Origin: Chitinispirillaceae bacterium
GTDB taxonomy: Bacteria > Fibrobacterota > Chitinivibrionia > Chitinivibrionales > Chitinispirillaceae
DNA: 35,809 bases
Assembly: GCA_016927235.1 (NCBI GenBank)
Contig: JAFGNB010000138.1
Location: 1 to 35,809 of the forward strand
Direction: 5' to 3'
Numbering within the stretch: position 1 is the stretch's first letter; the number at the start of each line of letters is the position of its first letter. This document shows positions 26,124 to 33,614 of this stretch, piece by piece. The notes below the pieces were generated by a model. That model ran no database searches. It saw nothing but the letters and a program-made list of their open reading frames with translations, and was not told the origin of the DNA. A program made the position numbers and the translations under genes.

Positions 26124-27260
26124 CTACCGTAACGCCGCAAACGGGCGCGTCACATTGACGGACCGGCCGTCGGTCAGCCGGACCATGTACAACCCCGATG
26201 CCGCCCCTCCGCCGCTCCAACGAATCAACACCCGGTCTCCCGCCGCCTTCCACGTTTGCAGTACCCGTCCCCGGAAGGTCACTACCGACAACCGCGTGAC
26301 GCGGGCGGGATCGAGCGCCGCGCTGTCATTTTCGGTTCCGGCCATGGGCACCAGAACCTTGTCGTTCAGAATCGTGCAATTCAGATAGGCTTCGCCCCAG
26401 GCGCCCGAACTTGCGATGCGATATATGCGATAGGGCTTGCCGTACGCCGAAACAATGGAACCAAAATACACCGCGACCGCCTCAACGGCTGCATGGTCCC
26501 GGTGCGATGGGGGCAGTTCGAGTACGGCTATCTTGTCGGGCGCAAGAAATTTCGCGAAACAGTCGATATGTTCAACCGGTTCCCAGTCCGGCGACAGGGG
26601 GTGTTGCACGGCCAGGTATGAGTCGATGCCGAGAAACATTGCAAACCGCTCAGCTATTTCGGCGGCGGTCAGTTCGAAATTGTCCTTGTACACGAGGTCC
26701 GTCGATACCGCACTGCCGAACCCGTCCGTCATGAAATTGCCGCCGGCAAAAAGGAGCGGCATTCGATACACCGCCACTCCAAGCGCTTCCCCCACCAGGA
26801 CCGGCAACAGGTCGCCATTGATCCTTTCGCCGACGTTATAGTCCGGATCGACGATCTCAATGGCACCATTGCCGCCGGCAACCCAGAGGGGGCCGAAATC
26901 CCTTGTGAAAAAGGAACCCGGATCGGGAGTCGCAGGAATAAACCGGACATGTTCCATGAAAATGCCGTTATTCGAAAACTCTTCCGCCGCCGCGGGAGCA
27001 TTGTTGGTGACGCAGAAAACGACCGATTCCTTTGCTGTTTCCCTGACAAGGTCAGCGGGAATTCCAAGCGGCCATACGATAAGCAGGCCCTCCATCGGTT
27101 CAAATTCGGCAATACAGCGTACGGGAGCGGGTGGGAGAGGTACGGCCGGGCCCCTGGTTGACGCCGCCGCGAAGCGGCATAAAACGCCAAGGCAGATCGT
27201 CGCATACGCTCCTGCTTTCGGCGCGAAATCGATTATGGATGCGCCCCTCAAGATATCCAA
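26124..27260 (-). CDS. Agmatine-deiminase/PAD-fold protein lacking the catalytic-Cys segment
   Basis: The start is a TTG at 27260 (378 residues) followed by a hydrophobic export region (YATICLGVLCRFAAAS). The fold is that of the Porphyromonas-type peptidylarginine deiminase/agmatine deiminase family. It shows EFEPMEGLLIVWP, FFTRDFGPLW (Asp121), FAGGNFMTDG, EHIDCFAKF (His231, Asp233) and AYLNCTILNDKVLVP (Asn294). In active members a segment with GGGxxHC, carrying the catalytic Cys, follows ~40-60 residues later. Here the protein passes at residue ~318 straight into a sorting-type tail (SVVTFRGRVLQTW, SGLYMVRLTDG), so the nucleophile is absent. It may be a ligand-binding pseudoenzyme or the product of an internal deletion. 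It lies 103 bases downstream of the second M64 gene on the same strand. Confidence 0.72.
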   Translation of the reverse strand: MDILRGASIIDFAPKAGAYATICLGVLCRFAAASTRGPAVPLPPAPVRCIAEFEPMEGLLIVWPLGIPADLVRETAKESVVFCVTNNAPAAAEEFSNNGIFMEHVRFIPATPDPGSFFTRDFGPLWVAGGNGAIEIVDPDYNVGERINGDLLPVLVGEALGVAVYRMPLLFAGGNFMTDGFGSAVSTDLVYKDNFELTAAEIAERFAMFLGIDSYLAVQHPLSPDWEPVEHIDCFAKFLAPDKIAVLELPPSHRDHAAVEAVAVYFGSIVSAYGKPYRIYRIASSGAWGEAYLNCTILNDKVLVPMAGTENDSAALDPARVTRLSVVTFRGRVLQTWKAAGDRVLIRWSGGGAASGLYMVRLTDGRSVNVTRPFAALR

Positions 27261-27345
27261 CGTCCTTTCGACTCTTCAATCATACTCGTCGTGCGTATAC
27301 GATTTCACCGTTCGGGCCAATCTGGCTGCCCGACCGCAAGCGTTG

Positions 27346-27372
27346 AGCCGATGTATCGGCAACCTATCGGCT
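27346..27372 (-). terminator. Hairpin overlapping the M64 copy 2 stop codon
   Basis: AGCCGAT and ATCGGCT can pair over a 13-base loop, and an inner GCCGA/TCGGC pair with a tetraloop is an alternative fold. The structure covers the stop codon of the M64 gene. No T-tract follows, so termination is uncertain. Confidence 0.22.
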
Positions 27373-28923
27373 TTGCATCATCACCGGTGCAACCTGCGTG
27401 ATTTTTCCTGCGGTCATTTTCAGAAGATACATTCCTCCGGAGAGCCGTCCTATTGCGTCGCCGAGCAGATCGATGCTGTTCCTTCCTGCAGCGCCCCGTA
27501 TTGTCACGCTCCTGACCTGGCGGCCGTTTACGTCTATCAGATCGAAGGTGACGGCGCCCGGCCGGGGAAGGGAAAAAAGCACCGTTGTATTACTGACGGA
27601 CAGTAAAAACGCCGTTTTTTCAAGGGTAGTAATTATACCGACGATGGCCAGATTCACGGTCCATTGAACGTCCCGCACCATTTTCGTCGTGTCTTTCCTG
27701 ACAAGATCAAGCGTATCAGGCGTTTTATTGTCACCGTTCATGTGCCGGATAATCTCGTCGTACACATGCGCCTTGACAATATAGGTACCCGGAACGGCGG
27801 CGATTTCATTGCGGAGAATCGATGTCCCGCCGTTTGGTTTTTTCAGCGCATCGTTGACATACCAGTCCACCTTGAGCACCGCCGGATCGATCACCTGCAC
27901 CCACACGCTGTCGGGATCGCTGACGGCATCCGCGTTCGCCAGCATGGTGTCGATGGGCTTGACGTTCCCGTAGATATCATGGATGATTTTTTCCCGGCAG
28001 ATCGCATTGTACGAAACCGGATTATCCTGGCCGGTCATGTTCATTTTACTGTTGCTGGTAGGCCGGTACTGACCGCTGTTTACATACCTGCTGCCCAGGT
28101 AATACCCCACCGTATCGCCGGTGGGAGTACCGCCACCGCTTCGCGTCCGGGGATCGACATCCTTGTAGCCTACCCAGTGCGACCATTTTTCAGAACCGAT
28201 TTTCGCCGTCGAGTTGATCTCGCCGTACTCCCTTGTATCACTGCCGGAACCGGCATACTCATCGGCGAAATAATGAAAACCGTGCCCCTGTTCATGCATC
28301 GCGATGTCGCCCCAGTTGGGGTAGGCATAGACCGCAATGGGACCGCCTGAGTTGTAATATCCGTTGATATTCAGAATAGCGCTGTGCCAGTGGATGGTAT
28401 CGATACCGAACTGTTTTGTCGCTTGGGAAAACAGGGACCACCCTTTATAGTCTTGAATCGTTCCAAGCCTGCCGCTTGTCGCACCTCCAAGCGGTCCGGG
28501 AATTCCCGACTTCGGACTGATGAGGTTGATGAAATACCAGTTGAAGAATTTGTCGTAGCGAGGAAACGGCCTTGCCACCATGGCGTTGTTTTTAATCGAG
28601 GTCAATCCCCTTCGGTAGGCCATGTTGCTGTCGGCGTATTTGTAAAATTTATCCGTGTCGGCGGCCGCAAATCCGTCGCCGCAGTAGCCGAGGTTAACCC
28701 GATTTTTTTCACGGCCGTTGATCAGCCGCTTTTTCACGGTAAAATTGAATGAACCGGAAGATGCCGGAGCAGGCATCGTCGAGTAATCAGTGTAACCCGG
28801 TTGGGCTCTCAGATTGTCGTTTTCCGGCATGACAATGGATTCCTCCGACGCCGTAACCGGTACTATCAAATAGAGTCCTGCCATGAAGGAGAGATACCAA
28901 TTTTTTACCCCTATGCGATACAT
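27364..28923 (-). CDS. IgA-peptidase M64-family zinc metallopeptidase, secreted (copy 2)
   Basis: I chose the ATG at 28923 because it produces a clean signal peptide (MYRIGVKNWYLSFMAGLYL.., cleaved near TASE). The frame is open for 42 more codons upstream. The 519-residue product has the M64 core: VNLGYCGDGFAAAD, PFPRYDKFFNWYFINLISPKSG, and zinc motif HEQGH at 210-214 followed by HYFADEYAG. It parallels copy 1 (9618-11261) along its whole length, including the beta domain (DSVWVQVIDPAVLKVDWYVND, GTYIVKAHVYDE, PDTLDLVRKDT) and the tail (FDLIDVNGRQVRSV, GGMYLLKMTAGK). By eye about half of the residues agree in the core. It stands next to a barrel-gene remnant and the PAD-fold gene. Surface proteolysis is the expected role. 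Confidence 0.85.
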   Translation of the reverse strand: MYRIGVKNWYLSFMAGLYLIVPVTASEESIVMPENDNLRAQPGYTDYSTMPAPASSGSFNFTVKKRLINGREKNRVNLGYCGDGFAAADTDKFYKYADSNMAYRRGLTSIKNNAMVARPFPRYDKFFNWYFINLISPKSGIPGPLGGATSGRLGTIQDYKGWSLFSQATKQFGIDTIHWHSAILNINGYYNSGGPIAVYAYPNWGDIAMHEQGHGFHYFADEYAGSGSDTREYGEINSTAKIGSEKWSHWVGYKDVDPRTRSGGGTPTGDTVGYYLGSRYVNSGQYRPTSNSKMNMTGQDNPVSYNAICREKIIHDIYGNVKPIDTMLANADAVSDPDSVWVQVIDPAVLKVDWYVNDALKKPNGGTSILRNEIAAVPGTYIVKAHVYDEIIRHMNGDNKTPDTLDLVRKDTTKMVRDVQWTVNLAIVGIITTLEKTAFLLSVSNTTVLFSLPRPGAVTFDLIDVNGRQVRSVTIRGAAGRNSIDLLGDAIGRLSGGMYLLKMTAGKITQVAPVMMQSR

Positions 28924-29010
28924 AGAGCACCCCATTATTAAAATGATTTTAAACCATCTTATTAATGGCAATATACTCCAACAGCATGCCTGATATAATG
29001 ACGGTCCGTT

Positions 29011-29036
29011 AAAAAACGTTGAAGAAAGGTTCAACG
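29011..29036 (-). terminator. Intrinsic terminator upstream of M64 copy 2
   Basis: On the minus strand a perfect 7-bp stem (CGTTGAA/TTCAACG, 6-base loop) is followed at once by six T. This is a rho-independent terminator for transcripts arriving from the MATE gene. It isolates the M64 gene, which should have its own promoter between 28924 and 29010. Confidence 0.65.
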
Positions 29037-29072
29037 ACGGATGATGCAATCAGGGTAAAATCACCCTGAATT

Positions 29073-29317
29073 ATGCAGGAGGGGAAGGCAGAAATCATAG
29101 AGCGGATTGATCAACCCGGGAGGAAAATCGCTCTCAACTGGAAGTGGTCAATATATGTGAAAAAGACACTTTTTGACCATGTTGCCATCACGGCGCAGGC
29201 GGCAGGGGACCTCTCAACATTACCCGGGGGCTTTCCATGAGAGAGGTGGATCCGGAAGAGGCTTTTGTAAAGAAAAACCACTGGTACTGGATGCTTAAAT
29301 TCAGCGCGGATTTTTAA
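29073..29317 (+). pseudogene. Frameshifted 3' remnant of the outer-membrane barrel gene
   Basis: Two adjacent frames together reproduce the C-terminus of the barrel protein encoded at 24468-25883. The frame from ~29115 to 29237 gives LNWKWSIYVKKTLFDHVAITAQAA, against YKWKWSCYVKRTLLNKFTITAQAA in the intact protein. After a frameshift near 29220-29240, the second frame gives DPEEAFVKKNHWYWMLKFSADF and a stop at 29315, against DREEALVKNNHWYWMLKLGCHF. No more of the gene is recognisable upstream. It is therefore the decayed end of a paralogue, on the opposite strand to the intact copy. Its last 17 bases overlap the 3' end of the MATE gene. Apart from the terminator at 29011-29036, nothing else was seen between 28924 and 29300. 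Confidence 0.8.
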
Positions 29318-30698
29318 CGCCGTTTTTCAATCTGCGTTTTTCCCACCTTCCCGAGCGGAATCGCAGGAGAAAAATCGGCCCATAGAAAAAGAACACAATG
29401 ATGACCGCAACCCAGGTGGTTTTTGCGTCGAAATGAAGCGCTTTCAGCATGATAATGGCGAGGAGCGTAAATGTCCAGTGCATGGTCACCGAGGCGGCCA
29501 TAACCCAGAAGGTATCCCCTACGCCTCGCAGTGCACCCCCGAACACCTGCAGCGCGCCGTCGCAGAAAAGGTAAAAACTGATAAGTCTTACCATAAAGAG
29601 CGCCGTTTCCCTGACATTCGACAGGTCGGTACCGGTTTCGGGAAGAAAGAGATTGACCAGCGGTCCGGGAAAGAACAGATACACGATCATCAGCAGACAA
29701 CTGTAGAGGGCGGAGAGTTTCATGCCCGACCATGCCGACCGGTAGACCGTCGGCAACTCCCATGCCCCGAAATACCGCCCGGTAAGGCTGGTTACCGCGA
29801 TATGCAGGCCGATCATCGGAACGAACGAAACCATGTCCCAGCTGAAGGTGATGGTTATGGCGGCTGCAACCGCCGGTCCGCATGAATGGAACGTGGTAAC
29901 GAGCGTTGTAAATGCAACGAGGTTGAGCAGCATCTCCAGCCCCGCCGGGTACCCCAGGTGCAACAATTCTCCCATCAGCTTTTTATCAAAATGAAAACTT
30001 CGTACCGTATCGAACTCCCGCATGATCGCCGTTTGTACATAAGCGGCAGCCTCGATCACCAGCCCAAGCGTTCCCGCAATCAGCGTTCCGATTGCCGCTC
30101 CCCGGATGCCGAGCGCCGGAAGCCCCATCTTCCCGAATATCAAAACGTAGTTCAGGCCGACATTGCACATCATCGTGATGGAGGCGGCGATCATGATGAT
30201 GCGCGTGCGGCCGATACCGCTGAAAAAATTGCCGAGGGCGGTTCTCAATAAAGGAATGATGCTTCCGAGCATCATAATCGTGAAATAGGTCCGTTGCGGT
30301 TTTACCTGCAGGGCATTGATTCCGGCAATGTCGAAAATCCGGTAACCGAGCGGAATCGAGACGACCATCAGCGGATACGCGACGAGCGCAACAATGAGCG
30401 CCTGCGTAGTCACTACCGGACAAACCGCTTTACGCTTTGCCCCGAGATTCTGCGCAACCATGGCTGTGGCGTACCCGAGTATACCCATGAAAAACGTGGT
30501 AAAGGTGAAACTCGTCAATCCGCCGCCCATGGTGGCGGCCATATGGGCGCCGCTCACACGCGACATAAAGAGACGATCGGTGAACATCATCACCGTCTCA
30601 CAGGCATAGGAAACGACCAGTGGAGCGGCGATGGCAATCAGTTCCGCGGCTCCTCCGGGTCCTTTTACCGGTGAGACGATCCATGGTCGTAGCTTCAT
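29301..30698 (-). CDS. MATE-family multidrug/Na+ (or H+) antiporter
   Basis: The start at 30698 (MKLRPWIVSPVKGPGG) gives 465 residues, the normal MATE length. The frame is open for 39 further codons without export or membrane character. About twelve transmembrane helices are seen in two similar halves. MATE phrases include ELIAIAAPLVVSYACETVMMFTDRLFMSRVSG at the start, ATAMVAQNLGAKRKA (the loop after helix 2), RTALGNFFSGIGRTRIIM, GMNYVLIFGKMGLPALGIRGAAIGT-like text, and FCDGALQVFGGALRGVGDTFWVM in the second half. The protein would export cationic toxic compounds or metabolites. Its end overlaps the barrel remnant on the other strand by 17 bases. The ribosome site is weak. The 213 bases between this gene and the ATPase hold no other gene. 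Confidence 0.88.
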   Translation of the reverse strand: MKLRPWIVSPVKGPGGAAELIAIAAPLVVSYACETVMMFTDRLFMSRVSGAHMAATMGGGLTSFTFTTFFMGILGYATAMVAQNLGAKRKAVCPVVTTQALIVALVAYPLMVVSIPLGYRIFDIAGINALQVKPQRTYFTIMMLGSIIPLLRTALGNFFSGIGRTRIIMIAASITMMCNVGLNYVLIFGKMGLPALGIRGAAIGTLIAGTLGLVIEAAAYVQTAIMREFDTVRSFHFDKKLMGELLHLGYPAGLEMLLNLVAFTTLVTTFHSCGPAVAAAITITFSWDMVSFVPMIGLHIAVTSLTGRYFGAWELPTVYRSAWSGMKLSALYSCLLMIVYLFFPGPLVNLFLPETGTDLSNVRETALFMVRLISFYLFCDGALQVFGGALRGVGDTFWVMAASVTMHWTFTLLAIIMLKALHFDAKTTWVAVIIVFFFYGPIFLLRFRSGRWEKRRLKNGVKNPR

Positions 30699-30897
30699 TT
30701 GCCGGAATTCATTTCTATCCGAATCTCGGGCGACAGCGGAACCCGGGGTTAAAAAACGAAAATGCCGGCAGTAAAAATAATTATCTTTGCACCTACGGTT
30801 CCAGTTGCGGTACAATGCCTCCGATAGCGACAGACGCCCGGTGGTGGAGGATAGGCGGTAATCAGGGGCTGAAAGAGTGGTTTGCCGCGGTGCGAAG

Positions 30898-30921
30898 AAA
30901 AATGTTGCACCTTACGGTGCA
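30898..30921 (-). terminator. Terminator-like hairpin at the ATPase stop codon
   Basis: TGCACC and GGTGCA pair as a 6-bp stem with a tetraloop that contains the ATPase stop codon. On the minus strand AC and five T follow. This fits a short intrinsic terminator ending the ATPase transcript. Confidence 0.5.
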
Positions 30922-32243
30922 GGATCGGGACTGAGCGACGGTATCAGCTCCGCCGCGTACAGGGGAATGACAATAATTTCACCGCATGCGCTGAAATTTT
31001 CATGGGATAATCTTATTCCCCCGCGCGCACGGCCTTCGGCAAGGAACAGGTGCATGCTTTTCATGGAACCGCGGGACTGTGACTTTACCTCGACGGGGAT
31101 AATGGAACTGCCCCGCGAAATGACGTAATCGATTTCAGCATTGCTTGCTTTCGCCTCCCGATGCCAATAGTACAGTGAAGCGGATGTCCGGGGCGACATT
31201 CCGGCAATCATTGCGATTCCGGCAAAAGCCTCGGCAAGATGACCGTCATTAATCATGGCAGTCCGGTTTTGTGAGAGGTATTCACCCAGCTCCAGGCCCA
31301 GGAGCCGCTGGTGTATTCCGGTATCAAGAAGGATTGCCTTGAATTTTCTCTCATCGATCTGGGCGCCAAGGGGGATGCCGCGCGCCGAAGTGTGATGGAT
31401 CTTGTAGACGAGTCCCGCCTGCACCAGCAGTTCCAGAGCGGTTTTATACGATACGATCGACGTGTCCTGCGCAGCCCGGGCATACATGAATTTTCCCCCG
31501 GCCTGGTAAGCAACCGAATAAAACACGTCGGAGAGTTTCGCGACGGGTAACCGTGCGGCGTATTTTGCGAAATCGTCCCTTAAGGTCCGCAGTAAATCAT
31601 CAAGCATATTCTGACACACGGCCAGATCGTTGGTGGCGCGATAGCGATCGACTACCGCAGGCATGCCGCCGATAAGCTGAAACACCCTCAGGTAGTCAAG
31701 CAGGCGATCATGAAATACCGCATCGACCGGCCTTGCGGAGTGCGCCGCTTCCACGATCAGGTCCCAGAGTTCGTCTTCCTCCAATGCCATGAGGAATTCC
31801 CTGAAGCTCAGCGGATACAGATACAGCGACCGGATGCGCCCGACGCCGAACGAGGTTATGTTCTGTAAAGCGAATTCGAGCAGCGACCCCGCGGCGATAA
31901 GGTGGAGACCCGGTCGCTCTTCGTAAAAAAACCGCAACGATTGCAGCGCATCCGGACATGCCTGAATTTCATCAAAGAACAGAAGCGTTTTTCCGTCGAT
32001 CACCGGTTTTTTATAAAATGCAGCGAGGTTTCGGCAGATGGTAGTGATGTCGAGGTCCCCTGAAAAAAAAGACCTGACCTGCCGCGATTGCTCGAAATTG
32101 ACCTCGATGAAATGCTCATATGAGCTTGCATGCGATCTGACGGCGAATGTCTTGCCTACCTGCCGCGCTCCGCGGATCAGAAGGACCTGCCGCCCGGTAT
32201 CATGCTTCCATTCATCAAGAAACGTTTCACAGAGTCGTTTCAC
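30912..32243 (-). CDS. AAA_14/DUF4143 P-loop ATPase
   Basis: This 443-residue protein starts with GTG at 32243. The N-terminal AAA domain has Walker A GARQVGKT (25-32) and Walker B LLFFDEIQ (Asp91-Glu92), followed by PDALQSLRFFYEERPGLHLIAAGSLLEFAL, all typical of the AAA_14 family. The C-terminal ~230 residues match DUF4143, a restriction-endonuclease-like or wHTH-containing domain: GGMPAVVDRY, KFMYARAA.., the YYWHREAKASNAEIDYVI.. nuclease-like strand, and IIPVEVKS. The E-I-D and E-V-K residues in those two segments fit a PD-(D/E)xK core. These ATPases are widespread, and their biological role is not established. The gene stands alone with its own AT-rich promoter region. Confidence 0.88.
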   Translation of the reverse strand: MKRLCETFLDEWKHDTGRQVLLIRGARQVGKTFAVRSHASSYEHFIEVNFEQSRQVRSFFSGDLDITTICRNLAAFYKKPVIDGKTLLFFDEIQACPDALQSLRFFYEERPGLHLIAAGSLLEFALQNITSFGVGRIRSLYLYPLSFREFLMALEEDELWDLIVEAAHSARPVDAVFHDRLLDYLRVFQLIGGMPAVVDRYRATNDLAVCQNMLDDLLRTLRDDFAKYAARLPVAKLSDVFYSVAYQAGGKFMYARAAQDTSIVSYKTALELLVQAGLVYKIHHTSARGIPLGAQIDERKFKAILLDTGIHQRLLGLELGEYLSQNRTAMINDGHLAEAFAGIAMIAGMSPRTSASLYYWHREAKASNAEIDYVISRGSSIIPVEVKSQSRGSMKSMHLFLAEGRARGGIRLSHENFSACGEIIVIPLYAAELIPSLSPDPAP

Positions 32244-32272
32244 GGGAGGAATATCCTGAAAAATAAGCTGTC

Positions 32273-32309
32273 ATTTATTAATATATATTAATAAATTTAT
32301 GTTTTTCAA
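32273..32309 (-). promoter_or_regulatory. Predicted promoter with a 24-bp AT palindrome before the ATPase gene
   Basis: Positions 32273-32296 are a perfect 24-bp palindrome made only of A and T. On the minus strand TTGAAA (32304-32309), an 18-base spacer and TATATT (32280-32285) make a plausible sigma-70-type promoter whose -10 box lies inside the palindrome. Transcription would begin about 30 bases before the GTG. A palindrome over the -10 could be an operator or simply AT-rich DNA. Confidence 0.45.
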
Positions 32310-32368
32310 GGATAATAAAATGAAATTATTTATGGATATCAAGGTTAACCGATTAATTACTATTATAT

Positions 32369-32467
32369 GCTTGTTTATCCTCATGTCGCTGTACAGGGCG
32401 AGGCAGATCGCATCGAAAACAGTGGTTTTTCCGGAGCCGTTTGGGACCGGTGACGGCGAAGATACCC
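32369..32467 (-). pseudogene. Frameshifted fragment of an SbcC-type ATPase N-terminus
   Basis: The minus strand encodes GIFAVTGP and then, after one extra A in a run of A (AAACGG instead of AACGG), continues in the next frame as NGSGKTTVFDAICLALYSDM. Joined, this is the Walker A region of SbcC/Rad50-like nucleases (GxxAITGPTGAGKSTILDAICLALYG in the family). Only ~33 codons survive. Upstream it abuts the stop of the LRR gene, and downstream it dissolves into AT-rich sequence. It is a dead remnant of a longer sbcC-like gene. Together with the promoter at 32273-32309 it fills the 231 bases between the two neighbouring genes. Confidence 0.75.
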
Positions 32468-32474
32468 GAGCGCG

Positions 32475-33614
32475 TTACCGGCAATTCTGTCCCTCCTTCC
32501 AATCCGGGTCGTAGGTGTCGATCCATTTCCGGGTGAATTCTCCGAGATTGCAGAGCATGTTTCCCGTAAGGTTCAGCGAGGTGAGCGACAGATAGGTAAT
32601 GGGTTCGGGCAGCGACAGTAATTGATTGAAGGAAAGATCGAGCCGGCGCAGCGAATCGATCATTCCGATCGAAGCGGGCACCTCCCGGAGTGCGTTGCTG
32701 TCGGCGACAAGCTCCGCCAACCTGCGGAGACGGTCGAGGCTCCACGGAAGTTCACGCAGGGAATTGGCGCCGATATCGAGCACACGTAAACGTACGATCC
32801 GGCAGACGGACTCCGGCAGCACCCGCATTCCCAGTCCCCTGATCCGCAGTTCGACCACACGGTTTTCCTCGATCGTCACCAACGATTCCGGCGGTATTGA
32901 TTGAATGTCATTTGAATCGAGTAGTTCCCGCACCACCGCCAGTTCGCAGTCCAGATTGTCGCACATTGGCGGGGCACGATGAGGCTGCTTTTCCAATTCA
33001 TTCGAACCGGGTTTGAGGTATATCAACGTCTCGATATCGGGACGGTCGGGATCAATACCGTGGAGGTTCAATCTGCGCCACCCTGCCGGCGCAAGCAGCC
33101 TGAAATTGCCCGAACTGTCGATGGGTGTGCTGCGTTCCAATCCGACGACCTGTACCGAATGGTCCCCCTCCCCAAGCGGTTTCTCCCCTGCGGTGTTGCC
33201 GACTATCAAGGCAATAGGCCGCAGAACAGCCGGAGGCAAAAAGGCTATCGTATCGATGGAGTCGATGACGCATTCAGTCGCTTCTCCGAACGAATCGGCG
33301 TAGATGCATTCAACGATATAACGGCCTTCCGGAACGTTTTCCAGCGCGAACCGGCCGTCGGCGCCGGTAGAAACGTCGCGTTTAACGACTGAATCGGTAT
33401 CGCGTCCGGCGATATAATCAAAAGGACGGAGCCGTACCGTACTCTCCGCAACCGGTCTGCTGAGCGAATCGATCACCTCTCCATACACCATGCATATTCC
33501 GACATCCGTTCCCGACGCGCCTCCATCGACGACCTGGACCGGAGCGGAACACCGCAGGGCACCGAACAGTGACGCTGCGGCAAGCGCTGCAAATAATCCG
33601 TTACTGTTTTTCAT
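32475..33614 (-). CDS. Exported protein with carboxypeptidase-regulatory-like domain and leucine-rich repeats
   Basis: This 379-residue protein has an N-terminal export signal (residues 1-21) ending in Cys22, which makes a lipoprotein possible although the residues before the Cys are not canonical. Residues ~40-130 form a beta-sandwich of the carboxypeptidase-regulatory type (VYGEVIDSLSRPVAESTVRLRP, GADGRFALENVPEGRYIVEC). A second, similar module follows (QVVGLERSTPIDSSGNFRLLAPAGWRRL). From ~255 to 360 there are five leucine-rich repeats (VLPESVCRIVRLRVLDIGAN, LPWSLDRLRRLAELVADSN, VPASIGMIDSLRRLDLSFN, LPEPITYLSLTSLNLTGN). Such a protein probably binds a partner at the cell surface. Its start overlaps the end of the TIGR02147-like gene by 14 bases, so the two are translated as a pair. 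Confidence 0.72.
   Translation of the reverse strand: MKNSNGLFAALAAASLFGALRCSAPVQVVDGGASGTDVGICMVYGEVIDSLSRPVAESTVRLRPFDYIAGRDTDSVVKRDVSTGADGRFALENVPEGRYIVECIYADSFGEATECVIDSIDTIAFLPPAVLRPIALIVGNTAGEKPLGEGDHSVQVVGLERSTPIDSSGNFRLLAPAGWRRLNLHGIDPDRPDIETLIYLKPGSNELEKQPHRAPPMCDNLDCELAVVRELLDSNDIQSIPPESLVTIEENRVVELRIRGLGMRVLPESVCRIVRLRVLDIGANSLRELPWSLDRLRRLAELVADSNALREVPASIGMIDSLRRLDLSFNQLLSLPEPITYLSLTSLNLTGNMLCNLGEFTRKWIDTYDPDWKEGQNCR

Noticed and set aside
27664-28350. 228-codon + strand frame antisense to M64 copy 2
   Set aside because: The M64 zinc motif and full-length match to copy 1 identify the minus strand as coding.
32353-32745. 130-codon minus-strand frame covering part of the SbcC-like piece
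   Set aside because: Most of it is an out-of-frame reading of the LRR gene. Only the short GIFAVTGP part is meaningful and is reported as a pseudogene fragment.
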